Positions 11,231 to 23,000 of a stretch of 64,000 nt of DNA are shown here, one piece after another. Origin of the DNA: Phocoena phocoena (lineage: Eukaryota > Chordata > Mammalia > Artiodactyla > Phocoenidae); contig NC_089220.1 in assembly GCF_963924675.1 (NCBI RefSeq), positions 115,212,697 to 115,276,696 on the forward strand, written 5' to 3'. How positions within the stretch are numbered: position 1 is the first letter of the stretch; every line of letters begins with the position of its first letter. The notes beneath the pieces were generated by a model. That model worked only from the letters and a program-made list of their open reading frames with translations, made no database searches and had not been told where the DNA came from. The position numbers and the translations under genes were made by a program.

Positions 11231-11739
11231 GGAGATTGTAATAATAATTTTTGTCGCTTCATTACTTTATGATTTCTGAACAGAAGCAATGAAAGAATAG
11301 AAATAACACTAAGTCAAAGACTAGATCCCTGTTACTTGTTTTATAAACAAAACTTATTTAACCTTTATAAGTTAAATTTTCTCATCTAAAAAATGAAGGT
11401 CTTCATAGACATTATCTTCATAGACTTAAAACATTTCAATGTGAGGATGTATGCCGCTGCCTGCATTTACGAATTCCCCTACTTCCTGCATTTGATAATT
11501 CAACCACCAGGTGGCATTATGTGTCTTGGTCATGAGCTATATAATTCTGTTGGGTACCTGAGTTTCCTGAAATTCCAGAGGGTTCTTCCTCTGCCATTCC
11601 ACCTATGAAATGTTCACCTTTTTTTTTCAATGCCTTTAATGTAAACAGCAGTATTTTCTGTTAGCCACCAAATGGAAAGTACAGAGTAAGTTATTCCAGA
11701 AATTAATAGCATTTTAGAGTTGGACAAAGCCTTATATAT

Positions 11740-12120
11740 CTGTTAGTCTAGTCCGGGAGCTGGCAAACTATAGACCCTGGGCCAAATCACACTTGTGATT
11801 TTTATGGCCCAAGAGCTAAGAATAGTTTTTACATTTTCAAACGGTTACATTTGAATAGGTTGTACAAGTAACTACAGTTGACCCTTGAACGACATGGGTT
11901 TGAACTGCACACATCCACTTATATGTGGATTTTTCTGTACTATGGTACAGTACTACATGATCCACAATTGGTTGAATTCCCAGATTCAGAACTGTGGGTA
12001 GGGAGGAGCAACTAAAGTTATACTTGGATTTTTAACTGTGGAGATGGTTGGTAATATTTTTCATTTGGCATCTTGGCCTGTAGATATTTACTATCAAGCC
12101 CTTTAAGAAAAAGTTCACCA
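11740..12120. repeat. Nested DNA-transposon pieces (hAT-like host, Tigger-like insert)
   Basis: The outer pieces GGAGCTGGCAAACTATAGAC (from 11756) and CAAGCCCTTTAAGAAAAAGT (12094 on) resemble the two ends of one common mammalian DNA-transposon-type repeat. Between them, from 11874, CAGTTGACCCTTGAACGACA and TGGGTTTGAACTGCACAC match the Tigger terminal region, followed by a degraded internal deletion form ending near 12042. Confidence 0.55.
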
Positions 12121-12129
12121 CCCTGGGCT

Positions 12130-12290
12130 CATTCTTTCATTTAATACATGAAGAAACTGAAGCCCAGAAAGAATTGGTGACTTTCCCACTATTCCCTAGC
12201 AAGCTAGTAGTGTTGCCAGAACTAGAATTGGAGCTCCTAACTTCTGGCCCAGCACTGTCTTAGTATAAAGTGTATCTTTTTCTTTCTCTT
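12130..12290 (-). repeat. MIR-like fragment, antisense
   Basis: GAAGAAACTGAAGCCCAGAA and CTTCTGGCCCAGCACTGTC resemble the reversed MIR core. Diverged. Confidence 0.5.
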
Positions 12291-12745
12291 TTGACTCTTA
12301 GCTAAGACATTCTAACCTAAGACCCATCGTAACCTCACACATTTATGAGAATTGTCCTTCATAACTCACCCTGGATCTTTCCTGAAGTCAAAAGTTTTTT
12401 TCTAGACAGACACTTGGTTCTGGGACCTCAGACCAATCTACTGTTAGAAGCCTTTTCAGGTGCTAGATGTTTCATCTTAGGGAATCATACCTCCTACTGA
12501 TTTTTTCTTGTTGTAATGCTTCTGTAGAAATTTGTTCTAGGTATTTTCCCCTTTTACATAGGAACAAACAAAAAGATAAACGTGATATCATTAGTATATC
12601 ATTTACACATCAAAAGGCAAATTTCCATTCATTCATTCAGTACACATTTGCGATGGTACTTCTGTGTGTGAGCCTTCTGCTAGTGCTTCTGTGGTATGTG
12701 AACATGAATGAACACTCTTTCACTTTTATTTAAAGTAAGATAGTG

Positions 12746-12774
12746 CCCCCCTCCCCCCCCCCCCCCCCCCCCCC
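12746..12774 (+). repeat. Poly-C tract
   Basis: A run of C's broken by a single T (CCCCCT then more than 20 C's) just downstream of a unique intronic stretch. It is a simple repeat whose length in the assembly may be unreliable. Confidence 0.95.
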
Positions 12775-13728
12775 GCTGTCTTTCTGAGAGAGAACTTGTT
12801 TAAAGTTTCATGTACAGTGAGCGAAACAGACTATTCTGTGCTCTGGCGTGGAGCTGTTAGTTTAATGAAATGTCAAATACCATACTTCCTTTTAGACGGC
12901 ATTTGTGATTGGATCAAGTGTCAGAAACCTCACAGCATAAGAAATCAGTTGATACTCTCCTTCTAAATCTTGTGATTTAGAGGTTTAGCTGAAGAGAAAA
13001 TAATATCTATAGATATCCCAAGTGTCTCTGAGCAATAACTTTTATTACCGTGATATTCTTTTCCAATGGACCCAACTGACTGTAAACAGACAACCTTTAT
13101 AAATACGTTGTGGGTGGGTACTGTTTGTTTTAATTAAAATAACATAGTTTAAAGAACTATAGAAAACTATTGAAAAACGCTCACATCTCCGAAATGCAAA
13201 TGTTCACACACAATCAGACAAATTGGCATATGGTCACGTAGAACTAAACAAATCTTAATCAGTAGCTTCAGGGAAAATTATCAGTATATTAAAGTAAGAA
13301 TTTAATTCAACAGATTATTAGGTAATTTTAAATAATTTCTTCCACAGAGTAGTTTTGGGCCCTTTTATTGCTCTCTCAATATAGACACAGATCTTTCCTC
13401 ACATGATCAGTAATTCTTAAAGACCAGCTATTTGTCTAAAGCAATTATTTTCCTTTACAATATTTGTTGAAAGCAAATATAATCTGGTTTTTGTTATAGT
13501 GAGTACAGTATACTGAGCATAATTATGGGCCCAAGTGTGGACACAGAGACCCCAAAAATAGAGCCTGGAGGCCACCTTTTTAAAGAACCTAACTGATAAC
13601 TGTTTTTATGTTTTCATCGCATAACACTAGACCACTGGCCATTTGTACTGTTTGTGATAAGATTTGTTAAACATTTCAAATCAGTTTGAAAATCATTCAA
13701 GATTTTTTGTTTTAAGAAATAAATTATA

Positions 13729-13966
13729 AAAATCAGAGGCATGGGCTTTCCTGGTGGCTCAGTGGTTGGAGGTCTGCCTGCCGATGCAGGGGACACGGGT
13801 TCGTGACCCGGTCCGGGGGATCCCACATGTCGCGGAGTGGCGGGGCCCGTGAGCCATGGCCGCTGGGCCTGCGCGTCCGGAGCCTGTGCTCCGCGGCGGG
13901 AGAGGCCATGGCAGTGAGAGGCCTGCGTACCGCAAAAAAAAAAATAATAATAAAATCAGAGTCATG
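13729..13966 (+). mobile_element. CHR SINE (short form) with target-site duplication
   Basis: Body at 13744-13951 with the flanking direct repeat AAAATCAGAGGCATG (13729-13743) and AAAATCAGAGTCATG (13952-13966), one mismatch. The B box (GGTTCGTGACC) is intact and the A-rich tail holds AATAATAAT. Sense orientation relative to NEO1. Confidence 0.95.
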
Positions 13967-14506
13967 ATTAGCTTATTTTATAGACTGGATTCATTTAAAT
14001 TGTTAATGTTTTGTTCTCAGTTTTGAAAGTGATAATCTCTAATTTTCTTTTTATTGAGAGTCTGTTATCCAGAAGATACACAGCATTCTTTGATACTGTC
14101 TGTGAAAATTGGGTCATACCTATAATCACCTTCTATATGTCTCCCTGAGGATAACCCCTTAAAATTCAGTGATTCCTAAAGCGTACAGAATTGGTGACCA
14201 GCTGCCCCATTTGAGATGGCACCAAGAAGACTCTTTGTGTCTTTTCTGAAAGGAAGTTGTGATTATAGCCAGGAATATCAGTAATGTTTAAGCAAGAACA
14301 CCAGCGATTTATCAGACATGTATGACATTGCTCTTTGCCAGCGTCCATATTCTGTGCAGTTTCGCCCCCAAAAGTTTCCTTTTTTGAGAGTTAATTTGGC
14401 TTAGATTTATTAAGATTTTGATGTCATATGGTATCTATAGACATTACAATGAAAATGAAACTGCACATTCTGGAAATTTTCCTAATCGATCCCTCTTTCT
14501 CCAAAG

Positions 14507-14661
14507 GGAACGTGTTGAAAATACCAGTCGCCCCGGAGAAATGCAGGTAACCATCCAAAATCTAATGCCAGCGACTGTGTACATCTTTAGAGTTATGGCT
14601 CAAAATAAACATGGCTCCGGAGAGAGTTCAGCTCCACTACGAGTAGAAACACAGCCTGAGG
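14507..14661 (+). CDS. NEO1: NEO1 e2: second half of FN3-1
   Basis: Completes FN3-1. Visible are [13 protein letters not shown], the domain core [11 protein letters not shown] and [13 protein letters not shown], ending in VETQPE. The sequon NTS is a likely N-glycosylation site. The acceptor is TCCAAAG before GGAACG and the donor is GAGG|GTAAGT. The first base completes the Arg codon from e1, and the last base (G) starts a Val codon finished in e3. Length is 155 bases. FN3 domains of neogenin that split over two exons, as here, follow the DCC-family pattern. Confidence 0.97.
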
Positions 14662-14874
14662 GTAAGTCTCCCATCTCTCTGTCAGCCCCACCTATAGGGA
14701 GACCTGTATGAAGGGCTACCTTATATATAGCCTGGCATACCATAGGAGTGCAGAAGATAACAGTTCCTCACCTTCAAGGTCCTTACAAAATAGTTACGGG
14801 AGATCAGATTAATTCACATCAAGCAGTAGCAAATAGTGTAAGACAATATAATTCTGCTGATAGACACCCAAATT

Positions 14875-15115
14875 TCACTGATCCTTTAAGACTAGCTCAG
14901 ATGCCTTCCTAGAACCTTCCCTCTGATCTTATCTAATATTGTATGTATCTCGACAGTCCTAAGATACATTATCATTTTCTTCCTTGAATTATGGTTATGA
15001 ATATATCTCATTAATTTTATGGCAAAGACAGAGTCTTTTCTATCCTTTTATTTCCCACCATATCTAATGCAGTGCCTCACATAGGAAGTAGGTATTTAAT
15101 CATTGTTCAACGGGA
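14875..15115 (+). repeat. LINE-2 3' end, sense
   Basis: Resembles the L2 3' region: AGCTCAGATGCCTTCCTAGA near the start and CAGTGCCTCACATAGGAAGT near the end. Diverged. Confidence 0.55.
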
Positions 15116-15679
15116 TTGCCCTGATCTTTATACATACCACACTCTTTGGAATCTCTTCAGGGCTTTACTTTGGACCTGCTGTCTTTTGTGCTAAATAATG
15201 TTACTTCCAGTTACATTTCTTAAGATTTTCTCCAACTGAAATGAGTGTCAAGTTGATTTATCTTAGAAATGTCTTCTGTGTCTTAAATTTTGGTTTTAAA
15301 CTATAGGCCAGAAATGACAAGAAGCAGTCAAATCAGAATTAATGCTTATCTCATGAGGCTTTCTTCTACACTTTTACCTTTTAACATGAGCCACTGTTTT
15401 TCCTTGGATCCTTCTCCAGATTTCTTTTACTGTTAACTGCACTAGTGTTTCTGTATTAACAAACTTGCAGTAACAAAATTTTACTTCAGCTAGGGAGCAT
15501 GGGAGATAAATTCATGAAAGCTACTGACCAGGGAACTAAGCATATTAAATGAATTTACCGCTGAAACTATGGAAATAATTCAAGGACTCTGCCCGATGGG
15601 TAGCATAGGTGAAGTCGAAAAGCTGTGGAACTTCACTTTCTAATGCTGCAGCAAATCATTTACCCATCAAACAGTTATT

Positions 15680-15790
15680 GAGGTCCTCCTTTACCAGGCA
15701 CTGCAAAAACTATAAGAGATGCAGAGGATGGACAAGATAGGAATTCTCCCCTTAAAGAATGAGCAGTCAATATAGGAGGCCATTGATCAT
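15680..15790 (-). repeat. LINE-2 3' end, antisense
   Basis: GTTATTGAGGTCCTCCTTTA and CCAGGCACTGCAAAAACTAT match the reversed L2 terminus. Confidence 0.5.
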
Positions 15791-15856
15791 TCCAGTAATA
15801 GAGCTTAAAGACCAGGAATCAAACCCAAGCAAAAACAAGAGGGCCAACAGAGAGCA

Positions 15857-15878
15857 GGGGGTCGGGGGGCGGGGGGGT
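15857..15878 (+). repeat. G-rich tract, possible G-quadruplex
   Basis: Runs of five, six and seven G's separated by TC and C. It lies on the sense strand, so it would also be present in the pre-mRNA. Confidence 0.8.
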
Positions 15879-16079
15879 TGATTTAAGGAAAGAATGTGTT
15901 CTTGCTGCAGGGAAAGGATGTTGAATTTCATGGTTGCTGTGTTCAGATGAGAGCAGGAACTCCTAATATTAGATTTCAAACTCAAGCCATGAAGCAAAAC
16001 TCAATTTTCCTTCATTAACTCTCACATACAGGCGTCATTCATGAAAGATAATGGGATACAGAACAAGGAAGAGTTACTG

Positions 16080-16640
16080 TAAAAGTTAGGTATATCAAGT
16101 CAGGTTCCTAGAAAAAGATGAGACCTGAGGTTGGCCTTAAAGCATTTGGCTTAGAGCAAGCATTCTTGGGGAAGGACACTGCTTGACCCCACCCCAAAAT
16201 AGGACAAACAGTGCACATGCAAGGTGAGTCATGATGAAAGTAAAGGAAAAGACCACTGAATTTGATTCAGTTTCAGGGTTCAATCCTGGGGCCATGACCC
16301 TTCTGAAGATACATGAAAATATTTGTGTGTCTGTACATCTTCACATCTTCCTTGGGAAAGAGCCTGTGGTTTTCATTATCATTTCAGAACTTACAAGTCA
16401 AACTATTGAGAACCACTGCACTAGAAGGGGCATTGTCAAGTCAGAGATGAAAGAAGAGATTTATTGAGTGCCTGTCATGTGCCAGGCACCATGCTAGGCA
16501 GCAAGATGTAAAGACGAGTAAGACTTGACTTCTGTTCACAAGGAGCTTACAGTTTGGTACCAGCGCCAGACAAGTAAACGGGCAATGATGTGATGTACAG
16601 TCATCACAAGGAAAGTAGGCAGCACAATCATTTATTCAAG
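16080..16640 (-). repeat. LINE-2 remnant, antisense
   Basis: Best seen at 16455-16560: TTATTGAGTGCCTGTCATGT, GCCAGGCACCATGCTAGGC, AAGGAGCTTACAGTTTGG, the reversed L2 3' end. Upstream pieces (GAGACCTGAGGTTGGCC) are more diverged. Confidence 0.6.
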
Positions 16641-17559
16641 GAATTCGATGAAACGAAAGTAGCTAAATAAGAATATAGATGGAAGGGTCAGCAGATTCTG
16701 GTGAGAGTATTTTAGGGGTAGAGAGTGACTATAACATGTTTTGGCAAAAGAGGAGTTAGTGGAGAGAGATTTGCATTTTATCTGGAGGTATTCAGCTTGG
16801 GGGCAGGTGGGAGGGGCCGTAAGTGTGGGAGTCAGCCTTGGGAAAATAGTTTACATTTTTAGCTTTTCAAACCAACTTAAATTTTTTTCCATTTTTTAAT
16901 GCCACTGTACAGATGAAATGAAAGAATTTACTAGCTCCTATTTTAGGATCATCTTTGCCTACATTTAGCCAATGAATATACTGAAAGTGATTTCAAGGGA
17001 ATTTGTTCTGTTCTCCTTCCCTTTTAAAAAGTTAGGGGAAAGTTTTCCATAGCAGCAGAAGTGTGACAGTTCCCACCTGTCAGGCTGCACAAAATATGCT
17101 CTTAAGTGAATAACATGATTCATGCCTAAATAAAGCAAACAACTGCCAGAAAACCATATTCAGGTTTCTCTGCTTTGGTAGGAAAACGAATCTTCAACTG
17201 TCATGCTGTTATTTAAGCAAGCCAGCTTGTTTTACATTTTGTTCGTTTTTTCCCCTTTCCTTAAATCTAATGGATGTCTGTTACAGAAGCAGTGGCACCA
17301 GAGAAATGGTTTTCAGATACAGAGTATCCACCAAAATGTAGATATAGGCACCTGCCAGGATTTGTGTATAAACTGGGACTGGAACCTGTCAGTCAGACAA
17401 AAAATATAGTAAAAAAGGATGTGAGCTGTTGTAGGATTTAGAGCTGGGCAGACAATCAGTCAGCCAATCGTGGGATCTTCCAGTCACATCATCCCACAGA
17501 GGGTGTTGTCATAATCCCCTAACTGGTTTTCCTGAGTCCACGTTTTAGAACGAGGAAGT

Positions 17560-17765
17560 GCTCTGCTCCTAGCTCCACTACCCGCCAACTTTTCTATCTT
17601 TTGGGAATGGTTCTTAACCTCTCAGCCTCATCCATAAGTAGGAATGATAACAGTATCCATCTCATTTGGGTTAGTGCACAGATTAAATAAGATGTAATTT
17701 AAATAAATGTAAAGCACTTAATGCTGGACTGATTGCAAGCATTCAATAAATGGTGGCTATTTTTA
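17560..17765 (+). repeat. MIR, sense
   Basis: MIR core and tail: GGTTCTTAACCTCTCAGCCT, GATAACAGTATCCATCTCAT, AAGCATTCAATAAATGGTGG. Confidence 0.75.
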
Positions 17766-17829
17766 AAATTATTATTTATCTAGTCTTGTGCCATTATTGT
17801 TTTTCTTCCATGCATGTGTTCACATGTTC

Positions 17830-18310
17830 TTTTTAAATGCAGATCTGATCATGTCATGTTCCTGCTCAAAATTCTTCAGTAATTACCTAACACCTGCAAG
17901 AACTAATCCGAACTCATAGCAGGGCCTTAGAGGTTCTCCTTTATCTGGCTCTTGTCATCCTTTGCAGCATTCTTTCTCCCATATCCATTCTTGTTTCACC
18001 GTGAACCACATGACACTGTGTTCTTACCTGTTATGTCCAAATTGATTGGATCAATTTCCCTCTTGGTGTCTGAGAAAACTACTCATTCTTCCTGCTCCTC
18101 GGAAGTCCTCACCAATCCTTCCCTTTTGTAACCACCCCCACCCAAAGCAGAATTGTGTACTCTGTTCTTTCAGTTTTCATTACAGACGTTACCTAATCTA
18201 TCAGCACTTAGGATCGTCTTTGTAACTGTATGTCTGACTTCCCTCTAGACTGGGAGTTCTTTGTGGGCAGGGACTCTGTCCATCATTCATTGTATCCCCA
18301 GAGCCTGGTA
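17830..18310 (+). repeat. LINE-2 3' region, sense
   Basis: GATCTGATCATGTCATGTTC, TCCTGCTCAAAATTCTTCAG and GGGCAGGGACTCTGTCCATC follow the L2 3' region in order. Confidence 0.7.
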
Positions 18311-18546
18311 AAAGAAGGCTCTCTTTTTGTGATGTTTGCTTTTATGTGCTGCAGTCCCACTGCAAAACTAGGATTTTATAAACCACAAGAAGAATTCTGC
18401 ACTGTTCACATTTTTCTTTGAATAAATTTGAGATACATCACAGATGATTTTTGGTTTTTCAGTCATAAAGAGGGAAATCATTTAATTATATATTATCCTG
18501 AAACCACTTCAGTCAGAACGCTTGTTTTCGTAGTTTTTATTGTTTT

Positions 18547-18920
18547 AAAAACATAGCCAGGGCTTCCCTGGTGGTGCAGTGGTTAAGAATCCGCCTGCCA
18601 ACGCAGGGGACACAGGTTCGAGTCCTGGTCCGGGAAGATCCCACATGCCGCAGAGCAACTAAGCCCATGTGCCAGAACTACTGAGCCTGTACTCTAGAGC
18701 CAGGAAGCCACAACTACTGAGCCCACATGCCACAACTACTGAAGCCCACGTGCCTAGAGCCCACGCTCTTCAACAAGAGAAGCCACCTCAGTGAGAAGCC
18801 CACGCACCGCAATGAAGAGTAGTCCCCGCTCGCTGCAACTAGAGAAGACCCACGTGCAGCAGCGAAGACCCGACACAACCAAAAATAAATAATTAATTAA
18901 ATTTTAAAAAAAAAACATAG
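18547..18920 (+). mobile_element. CHR SINE (long form) with target-site duplication
   Basis: Body at 18557-18910 between copies of AAAAACATAG (18547-18556 and 18911-18920). It has the long-form internal segment with repeated CACAACTACTGA motifs and ends in AAATAAATAATTAATTAAA plus an A-tail. Confidence 0.93.
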
Positions 18921-19001
18921 TGTGCCGTTATTGCTGAGAATGGTCTTGAGGGATGCAGTAAATTTTATTTATGTCTTACTGTCTTGAAATTTTCTTTCTA
19001 G

Positions 19002-19150
19002 TTCAGCTCCCTGGCCCAGCACCTAACATCCGAGCATATGCAACTTCACCTACTTCCATTACTGTCACCTGGGAAACACCATTGTCTGGAAATGGGGAAA
19101 TTCAGAATTACAAACTGTACTACATGGAAAAAGGAACTGATAAAGAACAG
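19002..19150 (+). CDS. NEO1: NEO1 e3: first half of FN3-2
   Basis: Opens FN3-2 with [17 protein letters not shown], the B-strand core [15 protein letters not shown] and [14 protein letters not shown]. The acceptor is TTTCTTTCTAG and the donor is CAG|GTATAA. It starts with two bases of the Val codon begun in e2 and ends exactly on a codon boundary. Length is 149 bases. FN3 domains 2 and 3 sit in the extended part of the ectodomain; netrin and RGM contacts known for neogenin map mainly to later FN3 domains. Confidence 0.97.
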
Positions 19151-19522
19151 GTATAATAGGAAGCCATTTTTTAATGCATTGATTGGAATAGTAGAGTTGA
19201 AATATATTTCCTAAACTCAATACCTGCTTGTCTAGAAATCTGAGGAAAAAAATATGTATAAGAAATGAAAAGTTGATAGATTCTATTTCTTGGTACAAAG
19301 GTTTATTCTGTAGTTTTTGCCAGCAAGGGTTCCTAAACATCAAGGAGTATTTCTCAGCAAACTGCAGTGCTTATGATTAATTTGCTTTAACTGTTAAATA
19401 ATATTCTGTAAAAGGGACAAAAATCTGCATTATGTCAAATATAGAATTTGTATAGTTCTTTATTTTGCAGCATTTCTTTTGGCTTGAGTTGTGTATATAT
19501 AAATTGTTTTATTTTATTCAAG
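19151..19522 (+). other. NEO1: NEO1 intron e3-e4
   Basis: Short intron of 372 bases (GTATAA ... TTTTATTCAAG), AT-rich. I recognise no repeat in it. Confidence 0.9.
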
Positions 19523-19661
19523 GATGTTGATGTTTCAAGTCACTCCCACACCATTAACGGGTTGAAAAAATATACAGAGTATAGTTTCCGAGTGGTGGCC
19601 TACAATAAACATGGTCCTGGAGTCTCCACACAAGATGTTGCTGTTCGAACATTTTCAGATG
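19523..19661 (+). CDS. NEO1: NEO1 e4: second half of FN3-2
   Basis: Completes FN3-2: [17 protein letters not shown], the core [11 protein letters not shown] and [18 protein letters not shown]. The acceptor is TTATTCAAG before GATGTT and the donor is GATG|GTGAGT. It starts in phase 0 and leaves one base for a Val codon in e5. Compared with the human protein as I remember it, STQD and RTFSD carry two substitutions (Pro to Gln, Leu to Phe); that comparison is from memory. Confidence 0.97.
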
Positions 19662-19709
19662 GTGAGTCTTTCTTCCTCTGGAACAAAATACCATACTTGG
19701 GGGCGCTGG

Positions 19710-19920
19710 TGGCATAGTAGCAAGATCATGGGCTTTGGTGTCAAGGAGACTTGACATCTGAACTGGTTCAGATACCAGTTCTAGTAGTGTGACTTCGGTC
19801 AAGTCACTTCACATGTCTGAGCATGTTTCCTTATATGTGAAATTTATAATACCAACTTCATTGGGTTGCTGTAAAGATCCAGTGAGAGAGCATAGAACAT
19901 GTAGTGCCTGGTACTGAATA
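19710..19920 (+). repeat. MIR, sense
   Basis: MIR from its 5' core to near its end: AGATCATGGGCTTTGGTGTC, CAAGTCACTTCACATGTCTG, AGTGCCTGGTACTGAATAG. Confidence 0.75.
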
Positions 19921-20050
19921 GTTTCTCTGTATTTTTATTTTTACTAGATGCTTTTGTATAAGTAAATATTATTGCTTGTTCATAGCACAGACCATCCCAG
20001 GGCTGTTGGAAGGCTGGGCTTGCTCTACTTAATAATCATATTTGCCTGCC

Positions 20051-23000
20051 AAATAGGTCTTTTTTTTTTTTAAACATCTTTATTGGAGTATAATTGCTTT
20101 ACAATGGTGTGTTAGTTTCTGCTGTATAACAAAGTGAATCAGCTATACATATACATATATCCCCATATCGCCTCCCTCTTGCATCTCCCTCCCACCCTCC
20201 CTATCCCACCACTCTAGGTGGGCACAAAGCATCGAGCTGATCTCCCTGTGCTATGTAGCTGCTTCCCACTAGCTACCTGTTTTGCATTTGGTAGTTTGTA
20301 TATGTCCCTGCCACTCTCTCGCTTCATCCCAGCTTATGCTTCCCCCTCCCCATGTCCTCAAGTGCATTCTCTATGTCTGTGTCTTTATTCCTGTCCTAAC
20401 CCTAGGTTCTTCAGAACCATGTTTTTTTTTTTAAGATTCCATATATATGTGTTAGCATACGGTATTTGTTTTTCTCTTTCTGACTTACTTCACTCTGTAT
20501 GACAGTCTCTAGGTCCATCCACCTCACTACAAATAACTCAAGTTCGTTTCTTTCTATGGCTGAGTAATATTCCATTGTATATATGGGCCACATCTTTATC
20601 CATTCATCAGTCAATGGACACCTAGGTTGTTTCCATGTCCTGGATATTGTAAATAAAGCTGCAGTGAACATTGTGGTGCATGACTCTCTTTGAATTATGG
20701 TTTTCTCAGGGTATATGCCCAGTAGTGGGATTGCTGGGTCATATGGTAGTACTATTTTTAGTTTTTTAAGGAACCTCCATACTGTTCTCCATAGTGGCTG
20801 TATCAATTTACATTCCCACCAACAGTGCAAGAGGGTTCCCTTTTCTCTACACCCTCTCCAGCATTTATTGTTTGTAGATTTTTTGATGATGGCCATTCTG
20901 ACTGGTGTGAGGTGATACTCATTGTAATTTTGATTTGCATTTCTCTGATGATTAGTGATGTTGAACATCCTTTCATGTGTTTGTTGGCAATCTGTATATC
21001 TTCTTTGGACAAATGTCTATTTAGGTCTTCTGCCCATTTTGGGATTGGGTTGTTTATTTTTTTTATATTGAGCTGCATGAGCTGCTTGTCAGTTTTGGAA
21101 ATTAATCCTTTGTCAGTTGCTTCGTTTGCAAATATTTTCTCCCATTCTGAGGGTTGTCTTTTCATCTTGTTTATGGTTTCCTTTGCTGTGCAACAGTTTT
21201 TAAGTTTCATTAGGTCCCATTTGTTTATTTTTGTTTTTATTTCTCTTTCTCTAGGAGATGGGTCAAAAAGGATCTTTCTGTGATTTATGTCATAGAGTGT
21301 TCTCCCTATGTTTTCCTCTAAGAGTTTGATAGTGTCTGGCCCTACATTTAGGTCTTTAATCCATTTGGAGTTTATTTTTGTGTATGGTGTTAGGGAGTGT
21401 TCTAATTTCATTCTTTTACATGTAGCTGCCCAGTTTTCCCAGCACCACTTATTGAAGAGGCTGTCTTTTCTCCACTGTATATTCTTGCCTCCTTTGTCAA
21501 AGATAAGGTGACCATATGTGAGTGGGTTTATCTCTGGGCTTTCTATCTTGTTCCACTGACCTGTATTTCTGTTTTTGTGCCGATACCATACTGTCTTGAT
21601 TACTGTAGCTTTGTAGTATATAGTCTGAAGTCAGGGAGGCTGATTCCTCGAGCTCCGTTTTTCTTTCTCAAGATTGCTTTGACTATTCGGGGTCTTTTGT
21701 GTTTCCATGCAAATTGTGAAATTGTTTGTTCTAGTTCTGTGAAAAATAGCATTGGTAGTTTGATAGGGATTGCATTGAATCTGTAGATTGCTTTGGGTAG
21801 TATAGTCATTTTTACAGTGTTGATTCTTCCACTCCAAGAACATGGCATATCTCTCCATCTGTTGGTATCATCTTTAATTTCTTTCATCAGTGTCTTATAG
21901 TTTTCTGCATACATGTCTTTTGTCTCCTTAGGTAGGTTTATTCCTAGGTATTTTATTTTTTTTGTTGCAGTGGTAAATGGGAGTGTTTCCTTAGTTTCTC
22001 TTTCAGATTTTTCATCATTAGTGTATAGGAATGCCAGAGATTTCTGTGCATTAATTTTATATCCTGCTACTTTACCAAATTCATTAATTAGCTCTAGTAG
22101 TTTTCTGGTAGCATCTTTAGGATTCTCTCTGTATAGTATAGTATCATGTCATCTGCAGACAGTGACAGCTTTACTTCTTCTTTTCCAATTTGGATTCCTT
22201 CTGTTTCTTTTTCTTCTCTGATTGCTGTGGCTAAAGAGAAACCTTGTCTTTTTAGCAAGGCTTGTCTTTTTCCTGATCTTAGTGGACATGGTTTCAGTTT
22301 TTCACCATTGAGAACACCGTTGGCTGTGGGTTTGTCATATATGGCCTTTATTATGTTGAGGTAAGTTCCCTCTCTGCCTACTTTCTGGAGGGTTTTTATC
22401 ATAAATGGGTGTTGAATTTTGTTGAAAGCTTTTTCTGCATCTATTGAGATGATCATATGGTTTTTCTCCTTCAATTTGTTAATGTGGTTTATCACACTGA
22501 TTGATTTGAGTATATTGAAGAATCCTTTCTTTTCTGGGACAAACCCCATTGATCATGGTGTATGATCCTTTTAATGTGCTGTTGGATTCTGTTTGCTAGT
22601 ATTTTGTTGAGGATTTTTGCATCTATGTTCATCAGTGATATTGACCTGTAGTTTTCTTTTTTTGTGACATCTTTGTCTGGTTTTGGTATTAGGGTGATGG
22701 TGGCCTCATAGAATGAGTTTGAGAGTGTTCCTCCCCCTGCTGTAGTTTGGAAGGGTTTGAGAAGGATAGGTGTTAGCTCTTCTCTAAATGTTTCATAGAA
22801 TTCGCCTGTGAAGCCATCTGGTCCTGGGCTTTTGTTTGTTGGAAGATGTTTAATCACAGTCTTAATTTCAGTGCTTGTGACTGTTCTGTTTATATTTTCT
22901 ATTTCTTCCTGGTTCAGTCTCGGAAGGTTGTGCTTTTCTAAGAATTTGTCCATCTCTTCCAGGTTGTCCATTTTATTGGCATATAGTTGCTTGTAGTAAT

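Larger units (their letters stand above)
7464..14506 (+). other. NEO1: NEO1 intron e1-e2
   Basis: A 7 kb intron with canonical ends (GTAAGTG ... CTCCAAAG). Repeats listed separately lie at 8935-9445, 9640-10380, 10385-10612, 10800-11230, 11740-12290 and 13729-13966, with a poly-C tract at 12746-12774. Nothing recognisable in 7464-8930, 11230-11740, 12290-12740, 12780-13720 or 13970-14506. Confidence 0.85.
14662..19001 (+). other. NEO1: NEO1 intron e2-e3
   Basis: A 4.3 kb intron (GTAAGTCT ... TTTCTTTCTAG). It carries L2 pieces in both orientations (14875-15115, 15680-15790, 16080-16640, 17830-18310), a MIR (17560-17765), a G-rich tract (15857-15878) and a CHR SINE (18547-18920). Nothing recognisable in 15120-15670 or 16850-17550. 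Confidence 0.85.

Noticed and set aside
12467..12733. Plus-strand open frame of 88 codons
   Set aside because: No homology I recognise, no splice or coding context, and it lies deep in an intron next to a poly-C tract.
16231..16467. Plus-strand open frame of 78 codons
   Set aside because: Lies in L2-derived intron sequence; no family features.
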